Positions 23,707 through 36,129 of a stretch of DNA of 64,000 nt are shown one piece after another. The translations under genes and the position numbers were made by a program. Where the stretch lies: positions 46,213,341 to 46,277,340 of the forward strand of contig OW799233.1 of assembly GCA_941918925.1 (NCBI GenBank). The letters run 5' to 3'. The stretch is from Phyto melanocephala. Taxonomy: Eukaryota; Arthropoda; Insecta; Diptera; Rhinophoridae. The notes below the pieces were generated by a model, which ran no database searches, was not told the DNA's origin, and saw nothing but the letters and a program-made list of their open reading frames with translations. Numbering within the stretch: the first letter of the stretch is position 1; each line of letters begins with the position of its first letter.

Positions 23707-24331
23707 TCTTATATATATAAAAGTGAAACTCTGTCTGTCTGTGTCTGTGTGTGTGTGTGCTATAAACTCCGAAACTGTAAAATCGATCGGACTCAAACTT
23801 TGGCAAGTTTTTGTACACATTCCAGAGAGTGTTTATGGGTGGAAAAAAGTGGGCGCGGCCACGTCCATACAAAATTAGTTATAATTTTTAGCTATTTCCA
23901 CTTGACCAACTTTTCTGAAACTTTGCACACACATTTTGACCTCTCATAACTATACAGTTTCGTGATTAAAAAAGTGGGCATAAAAAAAGTTATAATTTTG
24001 AGGTACTTGCTCTGGACCGATTTTTGTGAGACTGTGTACACATAGTGAGCTGTTATGACTTTACAATTCTGTGAGTAGAAAAGTGGGCAGTGCCACGCCC
24101 ATTAAAAGAAAAATTATCATTTTAAGCTACTTGAACTTCACCGATTTTTCTAAAACTTTGCACACATATTGAGCTGTCAAGACTATACAGTTTTGTGATT
24201 AGAAAAATGGGCAGTGCCACGCCCATTACAAAAGGTATAATTTTTATCTTTTTGCACTTGATATTCAATTTAAATTCAGAACTCATTTGTATTCATTAAG
24301 GTGCGTAGCAACGCGCGCCGCGCTGTTCTAG
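23707..24331 (+). mobile_element. Non-autonomous Helitron, copy 4
   Basis: Starts TCTTATATATATAAAAGTG after an A and ends TGTTCTAG before a T. The subterminal GCGTAGCAACGC mini-hairpin is intact. Four internal units are recognisable, two with full GC dyads GGGCAGTGCCACGCCC (near 24085 and 24210). One unit has lost part of its dyad near 23976. Confidence 0.8.
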
Positions 24332-24554
24332 TATATATATATGACGTAGAATCACTATAAACTAGTTTAAGAGAAAAAATATTTTTTTAATCAAAATTTT
24401 CTAAATTGATATTTTTAAATCATACGATATCAGCAATAATGACGTTAATAAAAAAAAAAATATTAATATTAAAATTTTATAATTTTATAATTTTTTTAAA
24501 CCAAAAAAATAAGATAGAAAATTTCTCAAATTAATTTTTATTATTTGTTTAACA

Positions 24555-25195
24555 TCCCAGCATGACTTGCTTTTACTAAACAACATACTTTTCAATGACT
24601 ATTACATATCGTCTGTCTTACTAAGAAGTATTTTAGTAATGACTTGACTTTAAATGTGATACGTAAACACTTATTTTCAGACATTTGCTTAGATACACAC
24701 ACAATACAATTTCTTATTGCGAAATTTCCTAGAAGCCATTCAAATACATGACTTTTTATAATTCTCATTTAGTGTAACACGCTTAGGGTATAAGTAAGAA
24801 TTATTTTGACAACAGTCGCAAAGCATTTCACTAACAAAGTGATGACTTATAGATTTACGTAGAATTATGAAAACGAATTTTGGTCCTTAAAATAACCGAA
24901 CGACTTCTGTAAGTTCATAATATTATGGGGATATTTAGGTTAATCAAATCTAATAAAATCTCACTTATTGCTATAAAAGTAAGTAGTCGTTTAAGTTCTC
25001 ATTTATAAGCGATCGTAATAAGTACTTATACGAGTCCCTATTTGTAAGCGAGGGTGGTGAGTACTTATTTTAGTCACTATTTGTAAGCGAGCGTGGTAAG
25101 TATTTGCCTCCAATGACATCACCGTGTTAAAATAATGGCTTACTGTTTTCTAGTACTATCAACTCATTATTTTGTATTGAAAGCTTTTGCTGGGA
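24555..25195. mobile_element. Inverted-repeat element TCCCAGCA...TGCTGGGA
   Basis: Short terminal inverted repeats TCCCAGCA and TGCTGGGA bound about 640 bp. The left 300 bp is homologous to 2288-2592 on the other strand. From about 24975 to 25110 three tandem units of roughly 50 bp, with core ATTTGTAAGCGAGCGTGGT and AAGTACTTAT, fill the right part. No target duplication was identified and there is no coding capacity. Being present in two places argues that it was mobile. Confidence 0.6.
24975..25110 (+). repeat. Three tandem units of about 50 bp
   Basis: The core TTATAAGCGATCGTAATAAG, TTGTAAGCGAGGGTGGTGAG and TTGTAAGCGAGCGTGGTAAG recurs at near-regular spacing, each followed by TACTTAT or TATTTGC. 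The array sits inside the inverted-repeat element. Confidence 0.7.
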
Positions 25196-25399
25196 AACTA
25201 CAAAATTGTAAATTTGTTGGATAACAATAAAACAGAAATGACGTCAGATAATTCCTCCAATGGATAAAACATCAATCAACAGATTCATATTAAAACGAAA
25301 ATGGGAACGTTGTGACTTATATGCAAAGTCTGCTGAGGATTTGAAAACAACATTTCTACAACTTGTAAGTGTTTGAAGAATCAAGTGAAGGAAGCAACT

Positions 25400-26310
25400 T
25401 GTAACCGATCATAGATGAGGGAGTTAAATATAAACCCTCTAATCAAAATAATGTCAGAGCATCAATTAATCGGCTTAAGTACAAGGCGACAGGAGTAGAC
25501 GGGAAACCGGCAGAACTTTAGAAGACCAAAGGAGAAAAGCTGACAAGGTGCATCTTCTGGAAGTATGAGAGCATTTCCGAGGACTGAAATCTCAACATCC
25601 AATATCCGATATATAACGAAGGAGACCATCTATCTCGAATTTTTTTTTTTATCCTTTATTATAAGATCTGATTCAGCATATTGTGCGAAGATTTAAGTCT
25701 AAAGTCGACAAGCACATTAAGCCTTAGGCGGAATAAATCAACTATTGACTTCGTCTTTATACTCATCCAAAACCTTGAAAAGATAAAATAAAACAAGTCA
25801 TATATAACAAGTTCTATCGACTATAAAACAGCCTTTCACATGATGATTTCTTAAAAACTATGCCAGCGTAAAAGATACCATTAAAACTTGTACGCCTTTG
25901 TAGAAAAGCTTTTAATGCCAAAAATAAGAAACGACTTAGCTAAACCATATGCAACTACAAGGGATCCTCCATAGGTTGACAGCTTATCGTGCAACTTTTT
26001 CAACATGCGAGGTGCAGCTGGTAATTTTTAGAATAGGGAAAGAAGAATGAAAATGGATTTGACGGTGAATAAGGAAAAGATTTAGTTTTCGTTTGTAACT
26101 GCTCGTCGCAACTACGAAAAGGTGATTGTGCAAAGGCCGGCCAAATTAAAATTGAAAAAAAGTGAAAGATTATGCTAATTTGTGTTAAGCCGAAACAAGA
26201 ACAGAGCCTTCTCTCAACGAACTAAAATAACATTGTACAGCATGTTTATTTAACCCGAGCTTCTCTATTGCACTAAAATATAGGTACTCCAGGCTTTAGC
26301 AGCCTTTTAC
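25400..26310 (+). pseudogene. Heavily decayed LINE reverse transcriptase
   Basis: Scattered frames preserve, in order: KYKATGVDGKPAEL (the K-A-x-G-x-D-G RT entry motif), PIYNEGDHL, RRNKSTIDFVFILIQNLEK, IDYKTAFHM (palm motif A with the catalytic Asp), MDLTVNKEKI and finally RTKITLYSMFI. This order is that of non-LTR RT proteins with the I-Y-K-x-G-D signature (RTE/jockey-like). Many stops and frameshifts are present and the Y/FADD box is not recognisable. It is an old, inactive relic. Confidence 0.55.
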
Positions 26311-26879
26311 ATTCTGTTGTTGTTCCATGATGTGCCATTCGGTTGTTTAATTTTTGTAGTTACTTCTGCTGTAGAAACTTATCTGCCTTGAGTTACAAGG
26401 TAATCTTATAAAAACAAGCTTATCTGTTTGGCGGTCTCTGCCAATGGCGGTCCTTTGATTTTGAATTCAATTTTCTACAGATTTGAATGCAACCGAACAG
26501 AAAGAAATAAGGAACAAGAAACCACACATTTTGATTTTTCATAAATTTAAAATTCAACAGGAACAAAACAGCTGATTCATGCCGATGAAGCGGTACTGGT
26601 TGCTTTGGAGAGAAAATCCTACAAAATAGTACGGTATATAGCAAACAGCAGAAAGTAAGTACAAAGCCAAAGTGCTAGAAAATCACTCATTAAGGAAGCC
26701 AAGACCAACTACAAGTTGTAGAGCCAACTTAAGAAAATATAATTAATATAATTGCTCACTTCACAACCTGTCGTAGGAGTAACTATCAACCAAATATGTA
26801 CAACTACTACGACAGCTTGTAAATTAAGCAAATATTTTTTTAAATATTGAAAACTGTTCGGTAAGAAAATTATACCATC
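26311..26879. other. Non-coding, nothing recognised
   Basis: Mixed composition. Frames at 26420-26644 and 26709-26897 (-) carry no recognisable domain. Confidence 0.4.
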
Positions 26880-27440
26880 ATAGAATTTTTTTAACAAATT
26901 CAGTTTTAATTTTAAAAAATTTAAAAAAAAATAAAATTTTTAACAAGAAAATTTTAATATTAAGAAGTTCACAAAAAAAATTTATTATTGTAAATTTCAT
27001 TATAAAAATTTTAACATCGATTTCCAAAGGAATCTTTGTACATAGCGCATTTTCAAAAAGAAACACCTTTACTTCCTAATTTTTCGATAAGAAAACTGTA
27101 ATATTGTAAAATTGACTTTTAAGGAATAATGTCAAGGAATGTACAATTATCACAAGAATGCCAAATAAATTAATAAGGTCAAAGTAAAATTTTTACAATA
27201 TTGTTTTAATATCGTAAAACTCTAAAAATTTCCTGAAAATGTTTTTTAAAGAATTTTATACAAGAAAATAAAAATAATATCCTAAATTTACAAAAAAAAA
27301 TTGATAACAGAAATTACTTTTGCAAAAAAATTCAATATCGTAATTTTAAAAAAGGAAAATAATGAAATTGTAATATATTCTAAAGAAGCATATCAATATC
27401 TTAAACTTTTCAACCAAAAATTATCAATATCGTCAAATAT
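26880..27440. repeat. Degenerate AATATCGTAAAA array, second block
   Basis: Tags such as TAATATTGTAAAATTG (27100), TTAATATCGTAAAACTCT (27206), CAATATCGTAATTTT (27331) and TCAATATCGTCAAATATT (27425) recur amid A/T dyads, as in 18.9-22.3 kb. The open frame 27301-27540 (+) is made of this repeat and is not taken as a gene. Confidence 0.45.
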
Positions 27441-28017
27441 TTTAAAGGTAAAATTTAATTTCATGTATAATTTTTTGTATGCCACTGTTTCAGTTTTACT
27501 GCTGAATATGAATAACAAAATTTTACCTATATATTTATAGCCGAGTAAGCTTTTCAATTAAAATTTTTATCTTGGTTACAAATTTTTTTTTACTTCTTTA
27601 CAACAGCAAAAAAAAATACAAAAATCTAACGCTACAGTAGTAAAGCAGTCTTTAATAATTTATAAAATAGTGAAAGTAAGAAACGGATGAGCTACTTTTC
27701 TATTCCACAACTAAAGAAAAGTACATTGAAATGAATGTTATCTTTAAATCATTAACTGCAGTAATGGTGTGTCAAAATTTGTATGAAGAAATTATAAAAA
27801 GGAAAAAGTCGGGTTAAAATTTAATGGATTTTGTTTTTTGTCGTTTTCTATGCTATTTTGTTATGTCATGTTTGCTTAAGCAGATTTTCTTTTTTATTGT
27901 TCGACCTGTTCTACGTTTGCTTTTTTGCCAGCTGACCCAAATTTGTGCCAAGTCATCAGTTTAATGTTTGGCATTTTTTCTTGGTTTAATTTCGTAAATT
28001 TCATCTATTTGATCGTC
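27441..28017. other. Non-coding, nothing recognised
   Basis: AT-rich with no motif. Confidence 0.45.
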
Positions 28018-28072
28018 GTGTGTGTGTGTATGTGTGTGTGTGTGTGTGTGTATGTGTGTGTGTGTGTGGGTG
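28018..28072. repeat. (GT)n microsatellite with TATG interruptions
   Basis: A run of about 55 bp of alternating GT/TG, broken by A at a few places. It is the longest pure microsatellite outside the Helitrons. Confidence 0.9.
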
Positions 28073-29824
28073 TAGGAGTTGTAGTTTTTTCTTTGTAATT
28101 GATGTTTTAATTTCTCATTGTGAATATTGAACGGAAGTACAAGAAAAACAAGTTTCTTTTTTGGGTTAGAAACAAACTGTTGCTAGCTCTTTAAATGACT
28201 TTAATTTTTTCTATTGCTTTGAGATTTAGAGAAACTTTAAGGTATACAATGGTATTTTTCTAAATACATTAATGCGATTTTAAATTATGCAGCAAAAACA
28301 TATTTGCATTGAATTTAAAAGAAGCCTTTACATACATATAATTGAATTTTTGAAATTTATAAGAAAATTTAAATGAATTTTGATATTTTTATTAAGAGCT
28401 CCTAAAAGTAGACTTTACTAATTAGTAATTATGTTGATGTTTTTTAAAGAACAAAATTTACATGAATTATTTGAAGCATTAATTTTTTTAACCCAAAAAT
28501 ATATGTTCATAGTTTTATGTAAATAATACAAGCGTAACTGTCATACATTTACTTTTTGTGTTTAAAATTGTTACTAATTTAAGTGGCAGTTGTTTATAAT
28601 TTCTTTATTTTAAAATCATTTCAATTACAAACAACTGTATCATTTAATATTCTCTTTTACTTAGTATATACGCCTTTAATTAAATTATATTCTGATAAAA
28701 GATTAACAACACATCGACTATTAAAACCAACGCAAACGACAACTTAATTCAATATTCTCAAAATCCTCATCCAATAATCCATACACTCACAAATGGTCAT
28801 ATTTATGCTTTTGTACACTTTTAATAGATCCTGTATGTGTGAGTGGTTAAAATTTTAACATGTTAAACTAAAATTAAATTTTACCATAATGTTAACATGC
28901 ACACGCATGCCTTTATGCACACTCACATATACATTTACATTTGAGTTATGTTCAGTAGACCAAAGCATGTCCACATTTCACTTTCAATAAATATGTTTTT
29001 GCCTAAGGGGCTGTCATCAGACTCCAAAAAGTTATAGTTAAACAGGGCTGCATGCGCTTGCACATAGCCATTCACATACAAAGTGATGTGAAAATGAGAG
29101 AAATAAAAATGCATAATTATATTAAAATTTCGTATTTTTTTTTTTAATAAAAGCGTTAATGACGATAATAATGTTAATTATAAGGGAGAATTCCGCTAGT
29201 AATTAAATAAAAGGGGTGACAAATTTGAATTTCGCAGAACATAAATAAAGGCAAATGAAGATGTTATTTAAATATTAATCGACCTACAAAATGATATTTT
29301 TCTCATATAATAATTATATATCCTGGAAAATATTGTAAACCTGAGTTAAACAGATACATTTGAAATTTGATCCTTCTAATTACGAATTCCATTTTTCGAT
29401 AGCTTGTAAGGTTTGGAAATTTGAAAGCCCCTATCATGTATGGGCGTTTGGTTACCCAGTATTCAAGTTACAAAATTGTATTGTCACAGGAACACAAATT
29501 AGTAAAAGCTCCAGGCAATTGGAAAGAAAACTTTAAAGGGGTAACTGGTGTTGAACATGGCTAAATAAAACTATTTCTTGACATCTGCGTCAGTGGATGT
29601 GCCTACGATTATTGTGAACTAAAGAGCCAGAAAAAACTAAAATTATTTCTCGAAAAAAGTTTACGATCTTATTTTTTTTTTTTTTTGATATTAAAAGTGC
29701 TTCTAAAATATATTTGAAATAATATTAATAATAATATAATAAACATAAAGATTGTGTTGTGGTGCAAATCCTTCCTATTATGTGTGATTGGTGTCATTGT
29801 AATTTTATATTTGTCAAATACTAT
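28073..29824. other. Non-coding, nothing recognised
   Basis: AT-rich. The C-rich words near 28890-28960 (CACACGCATGC, CACACTCACAT) are simple. No transposon end or exon was identified. Confidence 0.4.
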
Positions 29825-30245
29825 CACGGCTCAATATTAAGGAGGATGATGTTTGCAGAATGTGCCTTGAGGCTGCTGAGACAGCGGGGCATTTAGTATG
29901 CGAATGTACAGCAATGGCTGGCAGTCGATTTAGTACGACCGGTAGGCACACGTTAAGGAGCCTACCTACAAGTCAGATGTAAAAAATATGCCGTGTATTA
30001 TAGCCTTTAGATGTGAGTGCTATGGGGGAAATTAATCTGGAGCAGATGCTGGAATTTACAAAGCACTCTGTGATGATGATTGTAGATAATCATTAGTCTA
30101 CAATGTGAAGTCACAAAAGTCTAGAGCAAACGCCTGGGATGGCACAGGACTCAGTGAGGTCGGGGATACCTTTGTTTTTTGGTAGCCTCGTTATCTCTAG
30201 GAAACAAAGGGGATCGAAAACGGACCCGTTTATGGAGCAGGCCTG
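29825..30245 (+). pseudogene. LINE ORF2 C-terminal zinc motif fragment
   Basis: A frame opens with LNIKEDDVCRMCLEAAETAG then HLVCECTAMAGSRFSTTGRH. This is a CX2C-X8-HX4C zinc motif, as found at the end of RNase H-bearing non-LTR retrotransposons. After a stop it continues with MAQDSVRSGIPLFFGSLV and PFMEQACFGIPP, like the 3' part of such elements. It is severely 5'-truncated, as is usual for LINE insertions, and inactive. Confidence 0.6.
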
Positions 30246-30479
30246 CTTCGGTATCCCCCCTACATGTATATACAACCATATCACGGCACTAAAAAATTAG
30301 AACCGTATTTTTATATCTACATTGTAGCGTTGTAGCGTTGCATGCTTATCGTAAACACAATATTATAGAACTAAATTTTAAAATAGACATGACATAACCA
30401 TAACTACACAAAATAGCTGTTTGAATCAAACTTATGGGCAACAATGTATTTGATTTTAGGTGGACTGTGGCCTTAACCG
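30246..30479. other. Non-coding, nothing recognised
   Basis: Short spacer with a GTTGTAGCGTTGTAGCGTTG tandem duplication near 30325-30340. Confidence 0.4.
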
Positions 30480-31000
30480 TAGAAATCAATTGATATTTAG
30501 TATCATATGGCTATGGCATTACAAGTATCAAAAGAGAGGGCTGGACTAGCAAAATATGAGTCACAATTAAAAACATTTAAAATCCAAGATGGCCGCCACT
30601 ACAAAATGTCGGTAAATTAATTTATATAAAATCAAGTACTTAAAATGTACCCCCTTAAATCCCCTCAATATTGGTATCAAAAGAAGCCTGTCTTTGCCAG
30701 TGAATACAGTAAACAATGAAAAAGTTAAAATCCAAGATGGCGTCTCTTATAAAACAGCGGATATATGGGTCGAAATTAGTAATAACGGCTTTTTCTTCCT
30801 AAGCCCAAAAGCTTTTTCTTCCTAGGCCCAAAAGCTACAAGAGTCTCCGGTGCGAATTGAACCAGACTAGCAGACCAGCACACTACTGGCTAGTCCACCG
30901 GGGCACCCTAAGCCCCCGATAATATGGGTATGAAATTAAAGGCTTGACAAGAAAAATACAGTAAACTATGAAAAGGTTATATATAATACAGCATTACAAG
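30480..31000 (-). repeat. Dispersed repeat (CCAAGATGGCG part), inverted, SINE inserted
   Basis: Two blocks of AAAATCCAAGATGGC with CAATATTGGTATCAAAAG and AGTAAACAATGAAAAAGTTA match the reverse complement of 19400-19770. A SINE copy (30785-30908) splits the third block, which resumes as TAAGCCCCCGATAATATGGG and AAAGGCTTGACAAG. Confidence 0.6.
30785..30908 (-). mobile_element. tRNA-derived SINE fragment nested in a repeat
   Basis: On the minus strand it starts GGGTGCCCCGGTGGACTAG and carries GTAGTGTGCTGGTCTGC and a B-box-like GGTTCAATTCG. It ends shortly after GAGACTCTTGTAGC. CTAAGCCC occurs on both sides (30797 and 30909 regions), as a plausible target duplication. Just inside, a 23-bp unit beginning TTTTTCTTCCTAAGCCC is tandemly doubled. 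Confidence 0.6.
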
Positions 31001-32400
31001 ATTGTTCTTAATAAAAAATCGAAATCATAAAACCCATAACTTAAAAAAAAAAAAAATTACTAAAAAACGGGCAATTTAATCTAGTCATTAATTTACCTGA
31101 AGCACAGCACAGTTGATTCAAAATAATATGTACGTACCTTAAAAGAAATAAAAGGATTATTGTAGGGTTATTTAATAAAATCAATTTTTAAAATCATTAA
31201 ACGTAGCTGACAATTTTTCAAGACTTTTTATAAAGAGTTACGCTAATGTTATCATGTTACATGCTACATGTTATCGATTTACATTTTATAGTATTGTATT
31301 TCTTAAAAATTTAAATTATCGCTAAAAGTTTTTTATAGGGTGTCCCCAAAAAATTTATACCTTCGAACAAAATAAAATAATAATAATTAGGTAAATAAAT
31401 TGGTAAGAATAAGGTAATAAAGTGTGTTTAAATTTTTTTTAGACACCATTAAGTTATAATCGATACAAGCTTTTGTTAATGAATTTGTTTTTACAAATTC
31501 CACAAACCCTTCCCTCTACGTGATTGAAAAGCATTAAGTTCCATTTTACCTTCTAGCAAAACTAACAAAATTGAAACATTTATGCCGTATTTAAACACTT
31601 AACAAATTTGGGTAATTATTTGCCAACAACAGAACAGCAGCAATACAATTTAGCTAAACAAAGCAACAATTACAAATTATAAAGATGAGAATGAAAACAA
31701 ATTCTAAGTAGTTTATCACAAAACCCAATATTTATCTCAACATACAACTCATGGGAGGTTTTCCTCTTTTAACCACAGAAACCAAAAGCAAATATTTTCT
31801 AATTACCAGTTAAAAAATAGAAAACCAGAGAGCAAAAAAAAAGTATAGAAACGTTTATATTACACCCAACTGTGCATAAAGGTAAGATAGAAATCCTTAG
31901 ATAAATATACCAACAAACATTTTTGAGCGAAAAGAGAAAAGGCAAACAAAATGTATTCAAGCAATCTGTTCTGTTTATACATCCTAGATGAAGAGAAATA
32001 GCACCTGAGTTTAATTTTATTAAAATTAATGCATCTTGGGCAACAGGAGGCTGGTGTAAAAAAGCAGATATTTGAAACAAGTTCAATTTGAGAATATTTT
32101 TTAATTCAAGTAAAAATTTGTTTTTTTTTTTTTTACTTAAATATTATATTTTGAAAAACTGTTGCGCCACAAAAGATTTATAGAAAATTGAATATAAAAA
32201 ATTAAAAAAAAAAATATAAAAATACCAAGATTGACCCAAATTTTTGAGTGATTATTTTGTGTAAGAGTGGCGCGAACGTAAAACAGGTAATCAAACACTC
32301 TAAATATGTTCGATGTTAATGTTAATACCTTTAGGATAAAGCCTTCCAAAAATTGTACTGTAACCTGTAATAGTAACCTGGAGACACATTTAATAATTTA
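31001..32400. other. Non-coding, nothing recognised
   Basis: AT-rich. Frames at 31799-32086 and 32137-32349 (-) have no recognisable domain. Confidence 0.4.
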
Positions 32401-33820
32401 CGAACTATTTTTCAATATCCTTATCGTTTTCATCTTGAAAATGTTAGTATTGATGGCATAAGTGAAATCATATTGAATATTAAAATTAATAAGAGTCCTG
32501 GCTATGACAATATATCGCCAAATTTTGTTTAAGAATGTAGAGAAACTATTGCACCAATATTAGTAAAAATATTTAACAGTAAATATGATAGATTCTTCGG
32601 TGTAGCCTGATGTTCTCAAGATTCATAAAATAGTTCCAATACGGAAAGAAATGAATGCTTCAACTATGGAAAAGTACCGGCCAATTGCTGTTCTATCTAC
32701 AATAGACAAAATTTTTGAAAAACTCTTATATGACAAACTTTTGATTTCTATGGAGGAAAACAATCTTTTGTATGATTTTAAGTTCGGTTTCAGAAGAGAA
32801 TGTAGTACTGAAGATGCCGTTTTGAACGTAATGAAGTATATATGCAACGGCTTAGATGAACGTTCCCGTGGAGTTGCTGGTATATTTTTTGATTTTACAA
32901 AAGCCTTTGATCTAAATGATCATCAAATATTGTTGCAAAAGTTGTCATTATATGGTGTCAAAGGAAGTGAAATATTATTATTTATAAGTTATTTTTTAAA
33001 CAGAAAGCAATACGTGCAAGTTAATAATTCGAAAAGCTTTATTGGTTCTGTGGATTATGGAGTTCCGCAAGGAAGTGGATTGGGACCATTATAATTTTCA
33101 ATTTAATTAAATGGCTTAAAAAATCTAAATTTAACTGGCCAACTTTTTATGTTTGCGGATGACGTATGTTTATTCTATCCTTTCAAACATGATTTGGTTT
33201 TGAAAACCTACGTTGAGAGAGATGCAGCTTTAGTATTTAAATTTGCACGCTTAAATCGTTTAATTATAAATTCTGACAAAACAAAACTTATTCGCTTTAG
33301 ACCCAATGCTTCCAGTCTTAGTAATGACTTCAACGTGTATATTGATGGAAAATTACTGAATGAAACACACTCCGTAAAATATCTAGGAATCACATTACAA
33401 AGCAATTTGTCCTGGAATCTACATATAAGTGATGTTAAGAATAAAATAGCACCTGCAATTCGAATTTTGTACAAGCTGAAAAATAAGTTGAGTGAAAAGT
33501 CTAAACTGATGATATTTCAGTCATTAATACAGTCACATTTGAGTTATATGGGAATAATCTATGCTTTAACGAAAGTAACAATAATTTAAAATCGCTCCAA
33601 TGTATGCAAAATAAGGCATTGAAAATTATATATAATTTGCCAATAACTTATTCGACTTTTTCATTGTACCAAAGATATTTCCAAAACCAATTTATGGATT
33701 ACATGAGTTTCAAGTTTTGATGTATGTTTTTAAATGTGTTCATAATATCCGACACCATACCATATAATTTTTTCAAAATCAGTCTTATTTTTACACACGC
33801 AATGGGACAAATTTAAGAAT
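32401..33820 (+). pseudogene. Jockey/CR1-like LINE reverse transcriptase, best preserved
   Basis: The order of motifs is that of a non-LTR RT. It opens with DGISEIILNIKINKSPGYD (entry), then KYRPIAVLSTIDKIFEKLLY, and FGFRRECSTEDAVLNVMKY. Next come IFFDFTKAFDLNDHQIL (palm A; 32890-32913), VPQGSGLGPL (33062 on), and FMFADDVCLFYPF (catalytic FADD at 33152-33163). It then continues NSDKTKLIRFRPN, SVKYLGITLQSNLSW and LKSLQCMQNKALKI. Two long open blocks (32651-33094 and 33149-33589) are separated by a stop just before the FADD box. More stops and a frameshift lie before 32650 and after 33589. No endonuclease domain or 5' part is present. Both Asp residues of the FADD box remain, so it decayed fairly recently, but it cannot be active. 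Confidence 0.85.
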
Positions 33821-36129
33821 TCCATAATTAAAATGAATTTATACTACTTATGTACAAAAAATTAACAAAAAAAATCTAAACCTAATTATTTTATTTATCT
33901 TTAAATAAATTATACTTTTTGCATCGTTTTGGCTTACTTCGATATGTTGAATAATTATTTTCTATCGACGTACAAGTATCAATCATAATCTGAATTTCGT
34001 AAGTTTGTTTTTATATTTTCTATGCAATTTTCTTATCATTTATTACGCCGGGTGTTTTATATGGAGGTATAGATTTTTAAGTTGGAAACATTATTTAACT
34101 GGCGGCCATTAAAAAAAATTCTTAAGTTATTAATTAAGCTTTGGCAGAACTGAACGATATTAAAAACTTTGGTTGTCAATACTAAACGATGATTAAGTTT
34201 TTTATATACTCCCTATTATGATATAAATAAATTTTTATTTTAATCGAAATCGTCTAAGATATTAAAATTTACTCTTGTGTAATTTCAAGGAAGGAAAGTT
34301 GTGCTTTTATATATTTTTCCAGACTAGATTCTTTTTTAAAAAGTTAAAAAGAGTTTACAAGGTAATTATAATTTGACAAACTTTATAATTTAAACAAATT
34401 AGCCATCAATATCAATGAAATGACAGCTGCCATTGTACAAGTGGCGCTAGTGGAAATCTATTCCTACAAACAAACCCTGCTGTGCGCATTAAACCAAATA
34501 TTTATAAAGACAATAGAGACGAGTGTAATGGTGATTTCAATATTATACCAAATTGCTGTTCACTTTATGACAACTTTGAACACCAACATCACTCTCTAAT
34601 GCACCCACCTCCAAAGACAGCGTCATCGCTAACAGCAAACAGTCCTTTAATTTTTGATGAATTTCATGTAGTGCGGTACCACTAAATAACAACTGAACAG
34701 AAGAAACATAACTGCAGAACCTGGTTTTATGTAACAACCAACACAAGTACTGTCAACATTGTGTGGTCTGTTTCTGGGGACAATGAATGACAAAGTAAGA
34801 GAGGGTTTGAATATGAAATTTTGCAAAAAAAAAAAAAAAAATCAAAACGAAACGAAACAAACATCTAGATGTGGGCTAATCATGATTTATGATGTGACCA
34901 TTAATAAAGAGAACGTCCCTCAGCTCATCCGAACACAGCCAGAATGCTGAAGAGATAACAAATCAGCAGCTACAAAAATAAACAATTGTTATACAATTGT
35001 TGGTACAGACGTTCTTTTACTATCATTACACACTCATACCATCCACAATGATGAGAGACAGACACTCACACACAGTAACTTGCAAAAACACATTTATCCT
35101 GTCTTGCTCGTTATGGACGACTTTACGAGTGATTGTTAAGCGAACATTGAAATAATAAAAACAAACAATGCAAAATCCTTTTAATGAATTGTCCAATAGT
35201 TTTTATTATCTAACACACCCCCCTCTGCCATCGTTATACTCCTTTTATTCCTGTTACTGCCAGCCATTAGTCAACAAAAAAATTTCTATTTATTATTGAC
35301 TTTAATACATACAAACTTGTACGAATTGTAATGCAGAAACTCTTCTTTATTTTGTCTGATTGCTATTGATAGTGAGAATTGAAGAAAGTTTGCTGATATA
35401 TTTGATGGGTTATATAAAGAGGTATAGATGAACCAGAAAGGTAATGCTTTAAACAGGGAGCGGATGTTTAAGCAAATGCTTGTTTTCTCCTTAATAAAGA
35501 ATTTGCGTTAAACTATCGTCGATTTTGCTTTTGAAAAAAAATTACTTTCACAAAAAAAAAAAAAGATTTGTTTTGTTAGTTAAAAGCTCACGTCATAGTT
35601 GCCGCTCGATGTTCCTTGACTGTAATTTAAAAAACAAACCTAAGTTTTGCTTTTAGATTGTGTTAATCTGATGACTAAATTTTTCATATTTTATTCCCTT
35701 GTATTTTATATCTATTCGGTTCACAAATGTCAAAGCATAACTGACATTTATAGGCATTTTCGAAAATTTAAGCAACCCCTGAATGTAAATGTCTTCTGTC
35801 CTAGAAGTGATGAATGTTTTCCTTGACATTGTAACTAAAGTTCAGAATATAAAATATAGAGTAAGCAACGATTAAAGTTAAATTCTTTTTGTTGGCATTA
35901 AACGCTATTTGAGAGCAAGTAAATTTAATTTTAAATAAAGATTAAATTTATTTGATACTGGTTAAACCTGCCTGGTGCCTGGTGCCAAAAAATTCTTGAA
36001 TTGTTTACTAAACGAAATATATATTTTGGTCTTGCAGTATTCCTCCTTCTCTCTTTGCCAATACATGTAAAGCGTTATTTGTTAGCTATTATCTTTTTGG
36101 CAACACTGGTTCAAACAGCTGACGCAGGT
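33821..36129. other. Non-coding, nothing recognised
   Basis: AT-rich with a somewhat more balanced patch at 34430-34960 holding short overlapping frames on both strands. None shows splice-consistent borders or a known motif. Confidence 0.4.
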
